NCBI GenBank assembly: GCA_934045905.1
Contig: OW203769.1
Span: forward strand, 15,035,705 to 15,099,704
DNA length: 64,000 nucleotides
Origin: Leuctra nigra
Taxonomy: Eukaryota > Arthropoda > Insecta > Plecoptera > Leuctridae
Reading direction: 5' to 3'
The notes beneath the pieces were generated by a model. The model did no database searches and was not told the origin of the DNA. It worked only from the letters and a program-made list of their open reading frames with translations. The translations under genes were made by a program, and so were the position numbers. Below, in pieces: positions 33,340 through 45,004 of this stretch. How positions within the stretch are numbered: position 1 is the first letter of the stretch; each line of letters opens with the position of its first letter.

Positions 33340-34549
33340 TTGTGCGAGCGTAGCGAGCGTCTCCATTCTGCACTTTCGGACACTTTCTCTTTTTTTTGTG
33401 TGTGTTGGACCGACGGCACAGGACACAATTTTCTTCCGATCGAGCTGAAAATTTGCACACATATACTAATTTCATTCTAACTTAATCGTGTATAGTTTTT
33501 GAGAGATGCCCTATTGATTGTGATTCAAAAATGAAAATGTCTCCTGATTGGTCGAAAATCAAAATGTTCCGATTATGTTCATATTTTGCATGGACATTAA
33601 GACTATCATTCTCTTATTTTTCAAGTTTTCAGCCCAATCATTAAGTGCACTTTTGCACTTATTGAAATTTTTCAATGTTTGAAACTGTCAGAATTGATGG
33701 TATTGGGAAATTCTACTGCTTTCTGGATTGTTTTATGTACCCAAGTGCTTGCCCAAGTGTAAAGATGGCTATTCTCAGTTTCAATGAAAACATATTGATT
33801 GTGTGGATTATATTACAATTCATAAGGGACAACATTACCTTCTCTGATTTTTACAGTTTAACTTACATTTTCAAGAAATTTTAAATTAGTAGATTTACAG
33901 AGTATGAGACCTTGGTCTATTGACATGATTTTTCAGAAAGTGATTGTGAGTGATCTGGAATTTCTATGGCTCTTTTTATTTTTTGAATCATCCATGCTGT
34001 GTATTTCTCTGTTTTTTAATTTTTTGACATTTAAACTATTGTACTTTTTGCCTTGTAAAAGAGATCACCACAGACCTCGAAACGTCGGCACAGATAAAGT
34101 TGTTTCATACACCATAATAACCCATTTCATTTCAATAATATATTATGAATCGTGAAAATAATCTAAAAACATGTATATATACCTATAAGAGGTATTAAAT
34201 TAATGATTTTTTGAATATTGATCGTGTTTCACAGTTATGTTAGAAGCAACGTTTCGACTAAATAGCACATGAAACATCTCATATTTTACACATTTCCAGC
34301 CCAATCGATCAAAAATTTACAGACTTATTTTTATTTTATGTGTTTTGAATATCTGTTCACAGAGATTGATGGAGAAGTACCTGTCAAATTCCTACCTGTT
34401 AAAAAACCTGATATTAAATTTTTCCAGAACGTTTAAGGAAAGTTGCTTTGAAACGTTAGTTATCTTTGATTGAATGGATCGTGCTCGATTGGCGACGTTG
34501 CACGTGTCCGTGCTCGCTCATCAACGCGTTACACAGAGCGTTTTCCTAG
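33340..34549 (+). mobile_element. Helitron-like element H4 in unit 1
   Basis: Starts TTGTGCGAGCGTAGCGAGCG and ends ACACAGAGCGTTTTCCTAG. It sits within another repetitive sequence with AGTTAC-rich flanks (about 33180-33340 and 34680-34880), so it is nested in an older element. Same subfamily as H5 and H6, which are its copies by segmental duplication. Confidence 0.75.
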
Positions 34550-35762
34550 TAATGTTTCAATTTACGTCTATAATAGAATTAAAACATGAAATAAAACTTA
34601 GGTTTGGATTTTCTCTCAAGAGAACGATAGGGAGTTTGAAGACTGTCAAATTCCACCAAACTATTATATTGTCAAATTAATATTTAACAGTTACTTTAAA
34701 TGTAACGAAAATTGAGTTAGTTACTCTTAACTTAGTAACTTTAAAGTAGAACGTCATTGTTGGCTCAACAATGTATTCTGAGTTTAGAGTAACTCTGCTT
34801 AGTTACTCACAAAGTTACTGTGAATGAGGAGTACTAGTTACCCCAAAAGTTACACATAAAGAAACTAGTTACCTAACATCGAATGATGGCATGTTTTCCA
34901 CCAATGAAACTCATATTAAATGTCGAGGTTAGAGTGGCACTCAATTATTTTGGAATCGGCTGTCCTAGGAATATCTTATACAAGATTGAACAAGATTCTA
35001 ATAACGTTTCATATATCATTATCATAGAAAATGTATCTTTATTTAAATATAATAAAAGCATCAATATTGATTTGTAGATGTGTGTGTTCCTAATTACCCA
35101 AGAGCGACGTATTATAAGTGAACTTATTAGAAAATGTTTAAATGCTTATTAAGCAAATGATGCAATGTGCATTTGCATTATTGAAATTAATTACTGAAAT
35201 TGCATCAGTAATTGCTTCGCGTTTGGTTTGATGTCGAAAGTCGAAAAAACATAAATTTTCATTCATATAAACGAACAAATTGCAATTTCATGTGACATTT
35301 TGTCTGGGAAATCTATTTGTGACGTATGTGAGCCCGTGATGTCGTTTCTAATTCCACAACAAATTGTGTTACCATGGTGAATACTTTGTTGCCATGGCAA
35401 TGCTGAGCCCCATGACGTCAATTCCGATATTACTGCTTTTAATCAAGATTAATATTATTATTTCAAAATTCGGAGATTACTATCAATCTTTCAGTTTCAA
35501 TTGTATACTTGAAAACTATTCGTCCCACAATAATAATGTTTTGTGTGTCTACATCCTAGACATTTATACTTTCAAAGAGAGTTACCTATTAGACTAATAC
35601 CTACTTCTGTATGCTGCATGGTGACAAGATCATGTTGATTCTTGATGTGTGTGTAGGAATTTAATACACGCGTAGTAGAACAATCGATTTCACTGACAGC
35701 TCATCATATTCTGGATAAAGTACGCAGTGAAACAGTAACTTGCGATATTGACAGGTTGAAAC
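34550..35762. other. Upstream region of GrG
   Basis: No gene recognised. The sequence is conserved in all three units up to the Gr start. CRE-like GACGTCA and TGACGT motifs (near 35320 and 35415) and TTGCCATGG repeats sit a few hundred bases upstream of the ATG and could be regulatory (inference). Confidence 0.45.
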
Positions 35763-36983
35763 ATGTCAGGTCGTAAGACACTAACGAAGATGTCAGGATT
35801 CGAAGGACTTATAACATGTTCGGGACCTCTTCTCTTCGCTTCTCGCCTCTTCGGCTTGGTGCCATTTTCTCAAGACTTCACAGTGAACAAAATGGCCGCC
35901 TGCTATACGTATCTTCTTGTCTTTGGCGTTGTTGGTGGGACTTCTTGGACGATCACTAATTACGTATTTAATTCCTCTGGTGTATTCTCTAACTTCTACG
36001 TTGCTCGGTCGCTGATGACGCTTGCCGCGTCGTTGGCGGCCGTTACGTCACTGGTTCTTGCAACGACGCGGTTTCGTCAACAATTACGCGGCGTTTTGGT
36101 GAAGCTCTTACCAGTTAGTGACTTTCTTAACTTGGAAACATCACATAAGAATATCAAAAAGGTTTTGAACTTTGAATTGTTTTTATTATTCATTGCGGTT
36201 TTCTGTAACCTAGTCCACGATTATTTTTTAAAAGGTTTTAATTATATTCCACTTCTTTGGTTCAGATATTTCATTTTCAGCATTTGCTATCTCACTTGCT
36301 TACAGTACGTGCAAATTGTGTTGTATCTGAAACTTGGGTTTTGCCAGATCAACAAAAGGCTTTCATATGAATATATCGAGAAACCTGTTATTAACAACAC
36401 ATAGCATCATGGGAAGAACTTCGTATGTTCAGTTGTTTTGGCGGGAAAAGTTGGTTTTGAACGAGAACATTCTAAAACAGCTCATCGATCTCTTCGTTGG
36501 GCTCACAGCGAACTTTACGAAGTTTCTCAAGTTGTAAGCTCGATGTATGGATTTCAAATGCTGAGCATAACTCTGTATCTTTTGGTGGGAATCATAAGCT
36601 ACATTAATATAGGATTAATTGTGCTTCAACATTATCTGGACCCAAGCTTAGTCAGGGCAGACGTCTTGCTCGTAGGAAAATCAATTGTCGTAACAAACGT
36701 GTTCTGGGTTCTGATCAAGATTATATTGTTGGTTGTCATATCAACATCCTGTCATATGACCTGTATGGAGGCGAACAAGACAGCGGTATTGGTGCAGCGA
36801 AGTCTACTGGCTGATGACGTAGGTGTCGCTGTTAAGAAGGAGTTGAAGGAGTTTTCTGTTCAGTTGGACCACAATGTGTTGGCTTTCTCAGCTTGTGGGA
36901 TGTTTGATTTCGATGCGAAGTTATTGCTGAGTGTTGTTGCTACGGTGACGGCTTATACAATCATTCTTCCCGGGGTCGATTGA
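35763..36983 (+). pseudogene. Gustatory receptor GrG, single nonsense codon
   Basis: Collinear with the two intact receptors for 406 codons and in one frame, except for TAG at codon 214 (36402-36404) where they have TTG (Leu). The stop falls in the loop after TM4, so a truncated product would lack TM5-TM7. Other changes are few. This is a recent, perhaps polymorphic, loss of one of three tandem paralogs. Convergent with CP7. A perfect hairpin lies 36 nt after the stop. Confidence 0.93.
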
Positions 36984-37018
36984 CGTGGAACTTGACGGGA
37001 AGATACAGTGAATAATTT

Positions 37019-37053
37019 AGACCATAGACGTATTAATAATACGTCTATGGTCT
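37019..37053. repeat. Perfect 17-bp hairpin after GrG
   Basis: AGACCATAGACGTATTA, one base, then its exact complement. Same place after Gr stops in units 2 and 3. It could form a transcript hairpin or be a tiny palindromic element. Confidence 0.9.
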
Positions 37054-37506
37054 CAATTAAAATTAAAGGTTTAAAAATAAACAGAAATTTGATATTTTTA
37101 TTGTGTTATGTTTTTGTTGTTTATCGCGATACCAGATTTTACATTCTTTCAGGAATTATGATAGAACATGAAATTTTCGAAAAGTCTAACAGAATTCCTC
37201 TTCAATTTCTGTGCGTTTTCATTTATTTTTAATGTTTACTGAATGTGGAGTGTGGACTCATCCCCATGATCATTTTACCCATGAAACCCGAAGTCTTTTA
37301 AATATTTTAAGTGTACCTACATTTACACTCTCAAAGATCATTTCAATAGAAATTAGCAATTATTTGCGCTCAATTGCACTCGATTGATTTTTCACACTTA
37401 TTTAGAAATATAACATCACATTTGTATTCTGCCCAGGATTTTGTTTTAATTATATTTGTCAAAGTGGAAGAGAGTGTTCTAAGTTTTTTTTCTCTTATTG
37501 GAAACT

Positions 37507-37847
37507 GTCCGTTTCAGACCTAGAGACACTCATTGTTCTCACTTACATTGGACCTGACCCTATCGTTAAAACCTAAAAGTGTCAAAACATACCTCAGCTG
37601 TGGAATGCTCTCTGTATCAGCTCTGCCGTAGAACCAATAGACCCTCAAATGTGTCTACATTTTCACCCACTCAAGGTCCATTTCTTTGGAACGGATTTTT
37701 ACAACCCTTAGAGGGCTTAGAGTAACAAGGTTGTAAATGACATCGAACAAGGGACGGACAATAAATGGTTGAGGATACAATGAGAGCAAATGATTTTACG
37801 ATACATTATAAACGAGAACAATAAGTGTCTCTAGGTCTGAGACGGAC
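37507..37847. mobile_element. 341-bp TIR element in unit 1
   Basis: Ends GTCCGTTTCAGACCTAGAGA and TCTCTAGGTCTGAGACGGAC are imperfect inverted repeats of over 30 bp. Unit 3 lacks the element at the same site (GGAAACTAAGTATG near 50661). No clear target duplication. Confidence 0.75.
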
Positions 37848-38426
37848 CATAAGTATGAAACATTTTGAAATTTGTAAATAAAGGTTTCTGAAAAAAAGTC
37901 GTACAGTATGAATTAATAGAAAAATTTCCTCTCTACCAATAATTTTTTTCTCATCGTTGTATTTATTAATTTTCTAATACGACGGAATTTATTTCATCGT
38001 TACTATTGTACCGTATTGACTTATACCCTTCCTGTTGTGCCACAAATCATAATATAACATTCAATTCAATTTGCACTTCGTTGTCAACATATAAAACATT
38101 TATTTTCAATATGTCTCTGCCTTGCAACAGCTTAAGAATACATTTGTTACATTGTTATAGTCCAATATTGGCCACATGTGTGATACGTTACTGCTAATGT
38201 AAGAAATGAATGTATTTGTTAATGATAAGGAAGGTTATAAGGTTAGGAATATGTACATAAGTATAAGCCCATGGTGTAAAAGAAAATAAATAATTTATTA
38301 GAAATAACAATAAATAAGGACACAAAGAGTAATCCACACAATTCTCCAATCAATGAGGTCAGTACATTACAAAAATAGTGAAATCCTTGATTGAGTAGCC
38401 TAGTCCAAGATGGCCGCCGTTTCAGT

Positions 38427-39257
38427 TTAGTAATGTCCTCCATGCGAGTAGTGTTGTGGGTGGTGCGCATGCCCAGACTTCTTGACAATAGCGTTGAATC
38501 CATTGTGCTTGTCAGCAGTGTAGTCCACAGTCCTGGTGGTGCCATCTGCCTCTAACAGACTGTAACTACCCTTGACAACATCGCCGTCCCTCGACTCCCA
38601 TTGGCTCTTGATGTCGTGCGTGTGAGGGTCGTGCACGGCGTAGTCGAATTTGTAGTGGGGGTGGGCGTCGGCCTGGGGGTGGATGGATTAATCATTAAAC
38701 ATTTATACTAATAGAACTTGTAGTGGGGGTGGGCGTCGGCCTGGGGGTGGATGGAACAATCATTAAACAATTGTACTAAAATAGAACATATATAAAATAT
38801 CATTACATTCTTAAGTGATATTTGAATAGTGTCTGATTTGATTGTTTAAAAGTATATTATAGTTGTCAGTTTGACTCACGTAGTGCTCGTGGTGTTCTTC
38901 GTAACCATGGTAACCGCCATAGACATCAGCGTTGACGCAAGCTACTAGCGCCACCAGGACGAATGCGGCGATAATCTAAACAGAACAGATGAGCACAAAG
39001 CTTGATTTATCTACTTCTGAATACTGATCATATACAATGATTTTAAGAATAAGTATTGTCTACTTTAAATTGTCCCAGCTTTAAATTGTTCATTACAAAT
39101 GTAAACAAGTGTTTAGGAGAAGAACGAAAAATGTACTAGGCTTATGTATCATAATATTATTAATTTAAACCCCCATTTATAAGGTCCATTCACAATTTTG
39201 AATTGGTATTAATATTATGCCATTGCTAGTATCTGAGTGTGTTACCTTGGTCTGCAT
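38427..39257 (-). CDS. RR-2 cuticle protein CP7 (117 aa), with duplicated acceptor
   Basis: Exons (5' to 3') 39257-39246, 38975-38880 and 38672-38427, all phase 0. The mature N-terminus is [13 protein letters not shown], with Asp at the first mature residue (Gly in most copies). About 65 bp around the exon 3 acceptor is duplicated in tandem (second copy near 38716-38755). Going 5' to 3', an intact-looking acceptor is therefore met first. Using it would encode [10 protein letters not shown] and then stop; the correct protein needs the downstream acceptor. Polyadenylation signal at 38294-38299. Coding exons are otherwise intact. Confidence 0.9.
38716..38755 (-). repeat. Duplicated exon 3 acceptor (decoy) in CP7
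   Basis: A second copy of CCATCCACCCCCAG followed by the first 26 bases of exon 3, lying between exon 2 and the true exon 3. Read through, it stops after ten codons (TTC TAT TAG). Confidence 0.88.
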
Positions 39258-39505
39258 GCTGCTTGTTAGTCCTGCACTGGTTGACTGATAATGAGCTATC
39301 AATGCGGCACTCTTATATACTCACTGCATAGCACAGTGCAGCGCGGGTTGCATTACAGCTGGGGACTTGGACGAGGATGTGTTGGGGGAAACAACATGGA
39401 AGTCAATCCTCGCATCTATTACAGTGTTAATAGAAAGTCAGTCGATATTCATTCATTTCACCGGACAGTGTTGACTAATGTCAATTTAGTAGTCAGTGAT
39501 GTGTT
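39258..39505 (-). promoter_or_regulatory. CP7 promoter: TATA 39313-39319, initiator 39284-39288
   Basis: Conserved promoter, with ATGCGGCAC in place of ATGCTGCAC downstream of TATA and a short deletion in the distal part (CACCGGACAGTGTTG). Both changes are shared with CP8. Confidence 0.8.
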
Positions 39506-39905
39506 TTGAAATGTATTATTGACACATACACCTTTAGCGAATCGATAGTGAATATAACATAAACTCATGATTTGGTTAGGTTCCCCATTAGTTATATATA
39601 CACAAACCATTGAATAATTTAATTACTATCGTATATAAAGATTTCAAGAAAATAAAGTGCAAGATATACCATTTTCCCATTCAAAATCTTGAGTTAAATC
39701 CATATCCAAAGTCTCTCAGTTCAGGAATTACAACTGGTGTTTTATGTTTTTATTGATGGAAGAGTTGGGCAGGGACTTGTAAAAAGAACTATAGTTTCTT
39801 TACTCTGTAAGTTACTTCATTTCAAAAGGAAATAAGTTACGTGATAAGTGTCTTGACTTGAAAAGTAGATGAGTGTTACTTTTAGTTTACCTCAAAAATA
39901 CTTTT

Positions 39906-41128
39906 TTGTGCGAGCGTAGCGAGCGTTCTCATTCTGCACTTTTGGACACTTTCTCTGTTTTTGTGTGTGTGTTGAACCGACGGCACAGGACACAATTTTC
40001 TTCCGATCGAGCTGAAAATTTGCACACATACTAATTTCATTCTAACTTAATCGTGTATAGTTTTTGAGAGATGCCCTTTGATTGTGGTTCAAAAATGAAA
40101 ATGTCTCCTGATTGGTCGAAAATCAAAATGTTTCGATTATGTTCATATTTTGCATAGACATTAAGACTATCATTCTCTTATTTTTCAAGTTTTCAGTCCA
40201 ATCATTAAGTGCACTTTTGCACTTATTGAAATTTTTCAATGTTTAAACTGTCAGAATTGATGGTATTGGGAAATTCTACTGCTTTCTGGATTATTTTATG
40301 TACCCAAGTGCTTGCCCAAGTGTATAGATGCCTATTCTCAGTTTCAATGAAAACATATTATTGTTGATTGTGTGGATTATATTACAATTCATAAGGGACA
40401 ACATTACCTTCTCTGATTTTTACAGTTTAACTTACATTTTCAAGAAATTTTAAATTAGTAGATTTACTGAGTATGATACCTTGGTCTATTGACATGATTT
40501 TTTAGAAAGTGATTGTGAGTGATCTGGAATTTCTAGATGGCTCTTTTTATTTTTTGAATCATCCATGCTGTGTATTTCTCTGTTTTTTTAATTTTTTGAC
40601 ATTTAAACTATTGTACTTTTTGCCTTGAAAAAGAGATCACCACGGACCTCAAAACGTCGGCACAGATAAAGTTGTTTCATACACTATAATAACCCATTTC
40701 ATGTCAATAATATATTATGAATCGTAAAAATAATCTATAAACATGTATATATATACCTATAAGAGGTATTAAATTAATAATTTTTTGAATATTGATCGTG
40801 TTTCACAGTTATGCTAGAAGCAACGTTTCGACTAAATAGCACATGAAACGAAACATCTCATATATTACACATTTCCAGCCCAATCGATCAAAAATTTACA
40901 GACTTATTTTTATTTTATGTGTTTTGAATATCTGTTCACAGAGATTGATGGAGAAGTACCTGTCAAATTCCTACCTGTTAAAAATCCTGATATTAAATTT
41001 TTCCAGAACGTTTAAGGAAAGTTGCTTTGAAACGTTAGTTATCTTTGATTGAATGGATCGTGCTCGATTGGCGACGTTGCACGTGTCCGTGCTCGCTCAT
41101 CAACGCGTTACACAGAGCGTTTTCGTAG
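39906..41128 (+). mobile_element. Helitron-like element H5 in unit 2
   Basis: Segmental-duplication copy of H4. Its 3' end is TTTTCGTAG, a mutated form of the CCTAG terminus that H6 shares. This groups units 2 and 3. Confidence 0.75.
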
Positions 41129-42340
41129 TAATGTTTCAATTTACGTCTAATAGAATTAAAACATGAAATAAAACTTGGGTTTGGATTTTCTCTCAAGAGA
41201 AAGATAGGGAGTTTGAAGACTGTCAAATTCCACCAAACTATTATATTTGTCAAATTAATATTTAACAGTAACTTTAAATGTAACGAAAATTGAGTTAGTT
41301 ACTCTAAACTTAGTAACTTTAAAGTAGAACGTCATTGTTGGCTCAACAATGTATTCTGAGTTTAGAGTAACTCTGCTTAGTTACTCACAAAGTTACTGTG
41401 AATGAGGAGTACTAGTTACCCCAAAAGTTACACATAAAGAAACTAGTTACCTAACATCGAATGATGGCATGTTTTCCACCAATGAAACTCATATTAAATG
41501 TCGAGGTTAGAATGGCACTCAATTATTTTGGAATCGGCTGTCCTAGGAATATCTTATACAAGATTGAACAAGATTCTAATAACGTTTCATATATCATTAT
41601 CATAGAAAATGTATCTATATTTAAATATAATAAAAGCATCAATATTGATTTGTAGATGTATGTTTTCCTAATTACCCAAGAGCGACGTATTATAAGTGAA
41701 CTTATTAGAAAATGTTTAAATGCTTATAAAGCAAATGATGCAATGTGCATTTGCATTATTGAAATTAATTACTGAAATTGCATCAGTAATTGCTTCGCGT
41801 TTGGTTTGATGTCGAAAGTCGAAAATACATAAATTTTCATTCATATAAACGAACAAATTGCAATTTCATGTGACATTTTGTCTGGGAAATCTATTTGTGA
41901 CGTATGTGAGCCCGTGATGTCGTTTCTAATTCCACAACAAATTGTGTAACCATGGTGAATACTTTGTTGCCATGGCAATGCTGAGCCCCATGACGTCAAT
42001 GCCGATATTACTGCTTTTAATCAAGATTAATATAATTATTTCAAAATTCGGAGATTACTATCAATCTTTCAGTGTCAATTATATACTTGAAAACTATTCG
42101 TCCCACAATAATAATGTTTTGTGTGTCTACATCCTAGACATTTATACTTTCAAAGAGAGTTACCTATTAGACTAATTCCTACTTCTGTATGCTGCATGGT
42201 GACAAGAACATGTTGATTCTTGATGTGTGTGTAGGAATTTAATACACGCATAGAAGAACAATCGATTTCACTGACAGCTCATCATATTCTGGATAAAGTA
42301 CGCAGTGAAACAGTAACTTGCGATATTGACAGGTTGAAAC
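41129..42340. other. Upstream region of GrH
   Basis: Conserved with units 1 and 3. No gene recognised. Contains the candidate GACGTCA motif seen in unit 1. Confidence 0.45.
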
Positions 42341-43561
42341 ATGTCAGGTCGTAAGACACTAACGAAGATGTCAGGATTCGAAGGACTTATAACATGTTCG
42401 GGACCTCTTCTCTTCGCTTCTCGCCTCTTCGGCTTGGTGCCATTTTCTCAAGACTTCACAGTGAACAAAATGGCCGCCTGCTATACGTATCTTCTTGTCT
42501 TTGGCGTTGTTGGTGGGACTTCTTGGACGATCACTAATTACGTATTTAATTCCTCTGGTGTATTCTCTAACTTCTACGTTGCTCGGTCGCTGATGACGCT
42601 TGCCGCGTCGTTGGCGGCCGTTACGTCACTGGTTCTTGCAACGACGCGGTTTCGTCAACAATTACGCGGCGTTCTGGTGAAGCTCTTACCAGTTAGTGAC
42701 TTTCTTAACTTGGAAACATCACATAAGAATATCAAAAAGGTTTTGAACTTTGAATTGTTTTTATTATTCATTGCGGTTTTCTGTAACCTAGTCCACGATT
42801 ATTTTTTAAAAGGTTTTAATTATATTCCACTTCTTTGGTTCAGATATTTCATGTTCAGCATTTGCTATCTCACTTGCTTACAGTACGTGCAAATTGTGTT
42901 GTATCTGAAACTTGGGTTTTGCCAGATCAACAAAAAGCTTTCATATGAATATATCGAGAAACCTGTTATTAACAACACATTGCATCATGGGAAGAACTTC
43001 GTATGTTCAGTTGTTTTGGCGGGAAAAGTTGGGTGTGAACGAGAACATTCTAAAACAGCTCTTCGATCTCTTCGTTGGGCTCACAGCGAACTTTACGAAG
43101 TTTCTCAAGTTGTAAGCTCGATGTATGGATTTCAAATGCTGAGCATAACTCTGTATCTTTTGGTGGGAATCATAAGTTACATTAATATAGGATTAATTGT
43201 GCTTCAACATTATCTGGACCCAAGCTTAGTCAGGGCAGACATCTTGCTCGTAGGAAAATCAATTGTCGTGACAAACGTGTTCTGGGTTCTGATCAAGATT
43301 ATACTGTTGGTTGTCATAGCAACGTCCTGTCATGTGACCTGTGTAGAGGCGAACAAGACAGCGGTATTGGTGCAGCGAAGTCTACTGGCAGATGACGTAG
43401 GTGTCACTGTTAAGAATGAGTTGAAGGAGTTTTTTGTTCAGTTGGACCACAATGTATTGGCTTTCTCAGCATGCGGGATGTTTGATTTTGATGCGAAGTT
43501 ATTGCTGAGTGTTGTTGCTACGGTGACGGCTTATACAATCATTCTTCTCGGGGTCGATTGA
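42341..43561 (+). CDS. Gustatory receptor GrH (406 aa, intact, single exon)
   Basis: Seven-transmembrane insect Gr (7tm_7 family), probably a ligand-gated cation channel subunit in chemosensory neuron membranes; ligand unknown. ATG at 42341 (gaaacATG); a second in-frame ATG at codon 10 is possible. Hydrophobic spans at about 44-60, 80-100, 136-154, 162-190, 263-288, 306-330 and 386-404, with N-terminus predicted cytoplasmic as in the family. Family landmarks: GLVPFSQDF early, WFRYF before TM4, MYGFQML before TM5, and AYTIILLG in the TM7 signature without the usual QF. Differs from the next copy at six residues (S96, M171, C232, I301, T356, F365). Intronless here. Convergent with CP8. Confidence 0.93.
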   Translation: MSGRKTLTKMSGFEGLITCSGPLLFASRLFGLVPFSQDFTVNKMAACYTYLLVFGVVGGTSWTITNYVFNSSGVFSNFYVARSLMTLAASLAAVTSLVLATTRFRQQLRGVLVKLLPVSDFLNLETSHKNIKKVLNFELFLLFIAVFCNLVHDYFLKGFNYIPLLWFRYFMFSICYLTCLQYVQIVLYLKLGFCQINKKLSYEYIEKPVINNTLHHGKNFVCSVVLAGKVGCEREHSKTALRSLRWAHSELYEVSQVVSSMYGFQMLSITLYLLVGIISYINIGLIVLQHYLDPSLVRADILLVGKSIVVTNVFWVLIKIILLVVIATSCHVTCVEANKTAVLVQRSLLADDVGVTVKNELKEFFVQLDHNVLAFSACGMFDFDAKLLLSVVATVTAYTIILLGVD

Positions 43562-43596
43562 CGTGGAACTTGACGGGAAGATACGGTGAATAATTT

Positions 43597-43631
43597 AGAC
43601 CATAGACGTATTAATAATACGTCTATGGTCT
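43597..43631. repeat. Perfect 17-bp hairpin after GrH
   Basis: Identical to the hairpin at 37019-37053 and at the same distance from the Gr stop. Confidence 0.9.
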
Positions 43632-44084
43632 CAATTAAAATTAAAGGTTTAAAAATAAACAGAATTTTGATATTTTTATTGTGTTATGTTTTTGTTGTTT
43701 ATCGCGATACCAGATTTTACATTCTTTCTGGAATTATGATAGAACATGGAATTTTCGAAAAGTCTAACAGAATTCCTCTTCAATTTCTGTGCGTTTTCAC
43801 TTATTTTTAATGTTTACTGAATGTGGAGTGTGGACTCATCCCCATGATCATTTTACCCATGAAACCAGAAGTCTTTTAAATATTTTAAGTGTACCTACAT
43901 TTACACTCTCAAAGATCATTTCAATAGAAATTAGCAATTATTTGCGCTCAATTGCACTCGATTGATTTTTCACACTTATTTAGAAATATTACATCACATT
44001 TGTATTCTGCCCAGGATTTTGTTTTAATTATATTTGTCAAAGTGGAAGAGAGTGTTCTAAGTTTTTTTTCTCTTATTGGAAACT

Positions 44085-44425
44085 GTCCGTTTCAGACCTA
44101 GAGACACTCATTGTTCTCACTTACATTGGACCTGACCCTATCGTTAAAACCTAAAAGTGTCAAAACATACCTCAGCTGTTTAATGCTCTCTGTATCAGCT
44201 CTGCCGTAGAACCAATAGACTCTCAAATGTGTCTACATTTTCACCCACTCAAGGTCCATTTCTTTGGAACGGATTTTTACAACCCTTAGAGGGCTAAGAG
44301 TAACAAGGTTGTAAATGACATCGAACAAGGGACGGACAATAAATGGTTGAGGATACAATGAGAGCAAATGATTTTACGATACATTATAAACGAGAACAAT
44401 AAGTGTCTCTAGGTCTGAGACGGAC
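44085..44425. mobile_element. 341-bp TIR element in unit 2
   Basis: Same length and position as the copy in unit 1, with a few substitutions. Confidence 0.75.
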
Positions 44426-45004
44426 CATAAGTATGAAACATTTTGAAATTTGTAAATAAAGGTTTCTGAAAAAAAGTCGTACAGTATGAATTAATAGAAA
44501 AATTTCCTCTCTACCAATAATTTTTTTCTCATCGTTGTATTTATTAATTTTCTAATACGACGGAATTTATTTCATCGTTACTATTGTACCGTATTGACTT
44601 ATACCCTTCCTGTTGTGCCACAAATCATAATATAACATTCAATTCAATTTGCACTTCGTTGTCAACATATAAAACATTTATTTTCAATATGTCTCTGCCT
44701 TGCAACAGCTTAAGAATACATTTGTTACATTGTTATAGTCCAATATTGGCCACATGTGTGATACGTTACTGCTAATGTAAGAAATGAATGTATTTGTTAA
44801 TGATAAGGAAGGTTATAAGGTTAGGAATATGTACATAAGTATAAGCCCATGGTGTAAAAGAAAATAAATAATTTATTAGAAATAACAATAAATAAGGACA
44901 CAAAGAGTAATCCACACAATTCTCCAATCAATGAGGTCAGTACATTACAAAAATAGTGAAATCCTTGATTGAGTAGCCTAGTCCAAGATGGCCGCCGTTT
45001 CAGT

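Larger units (their letters stand above)
36984..38426. other. GrG-CP7 intergenic region
   Basis: Holds a 35-nt palindrome, a 341-bp TIR element and the CP7 3' UTR. Otherwise AT-rich with no gene. Confidence 0.5.
32659..39257. repeat. Tandem segmental duplication, unit 1
   Basis: First of three head-to-tail copies, measured from cuticle ATG to cuticle ATG (about 6.6 kb). Order: CP promoter, Helitron-like H4, Gr pseudogene (+), hairpin, TIR element, CP7 (-). Outside small indels it is nearly identical to unit 2. Confidence 0.92.
43562..45004. other. GrH-CP8 intergenic region
   Basis: Contains the hairpin, the TIR element and the CP8 3' UTR, arranged as in unit 1. Confidence 0.5.

Noticed and set aside
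34883..35597. 64- and 77-aa ORFs upstream of each tandem Gr
   Set aside because: Present in all three units but with no signal peptide, domain or codon pattern, and explained by recent duplication of the whole unit.
41035..41253. 72-aa antisense ORF conserved in units 2 and 3
   Set aside because: Lies over the Helitron-like 3' end and is conserved only through segmental duplication.
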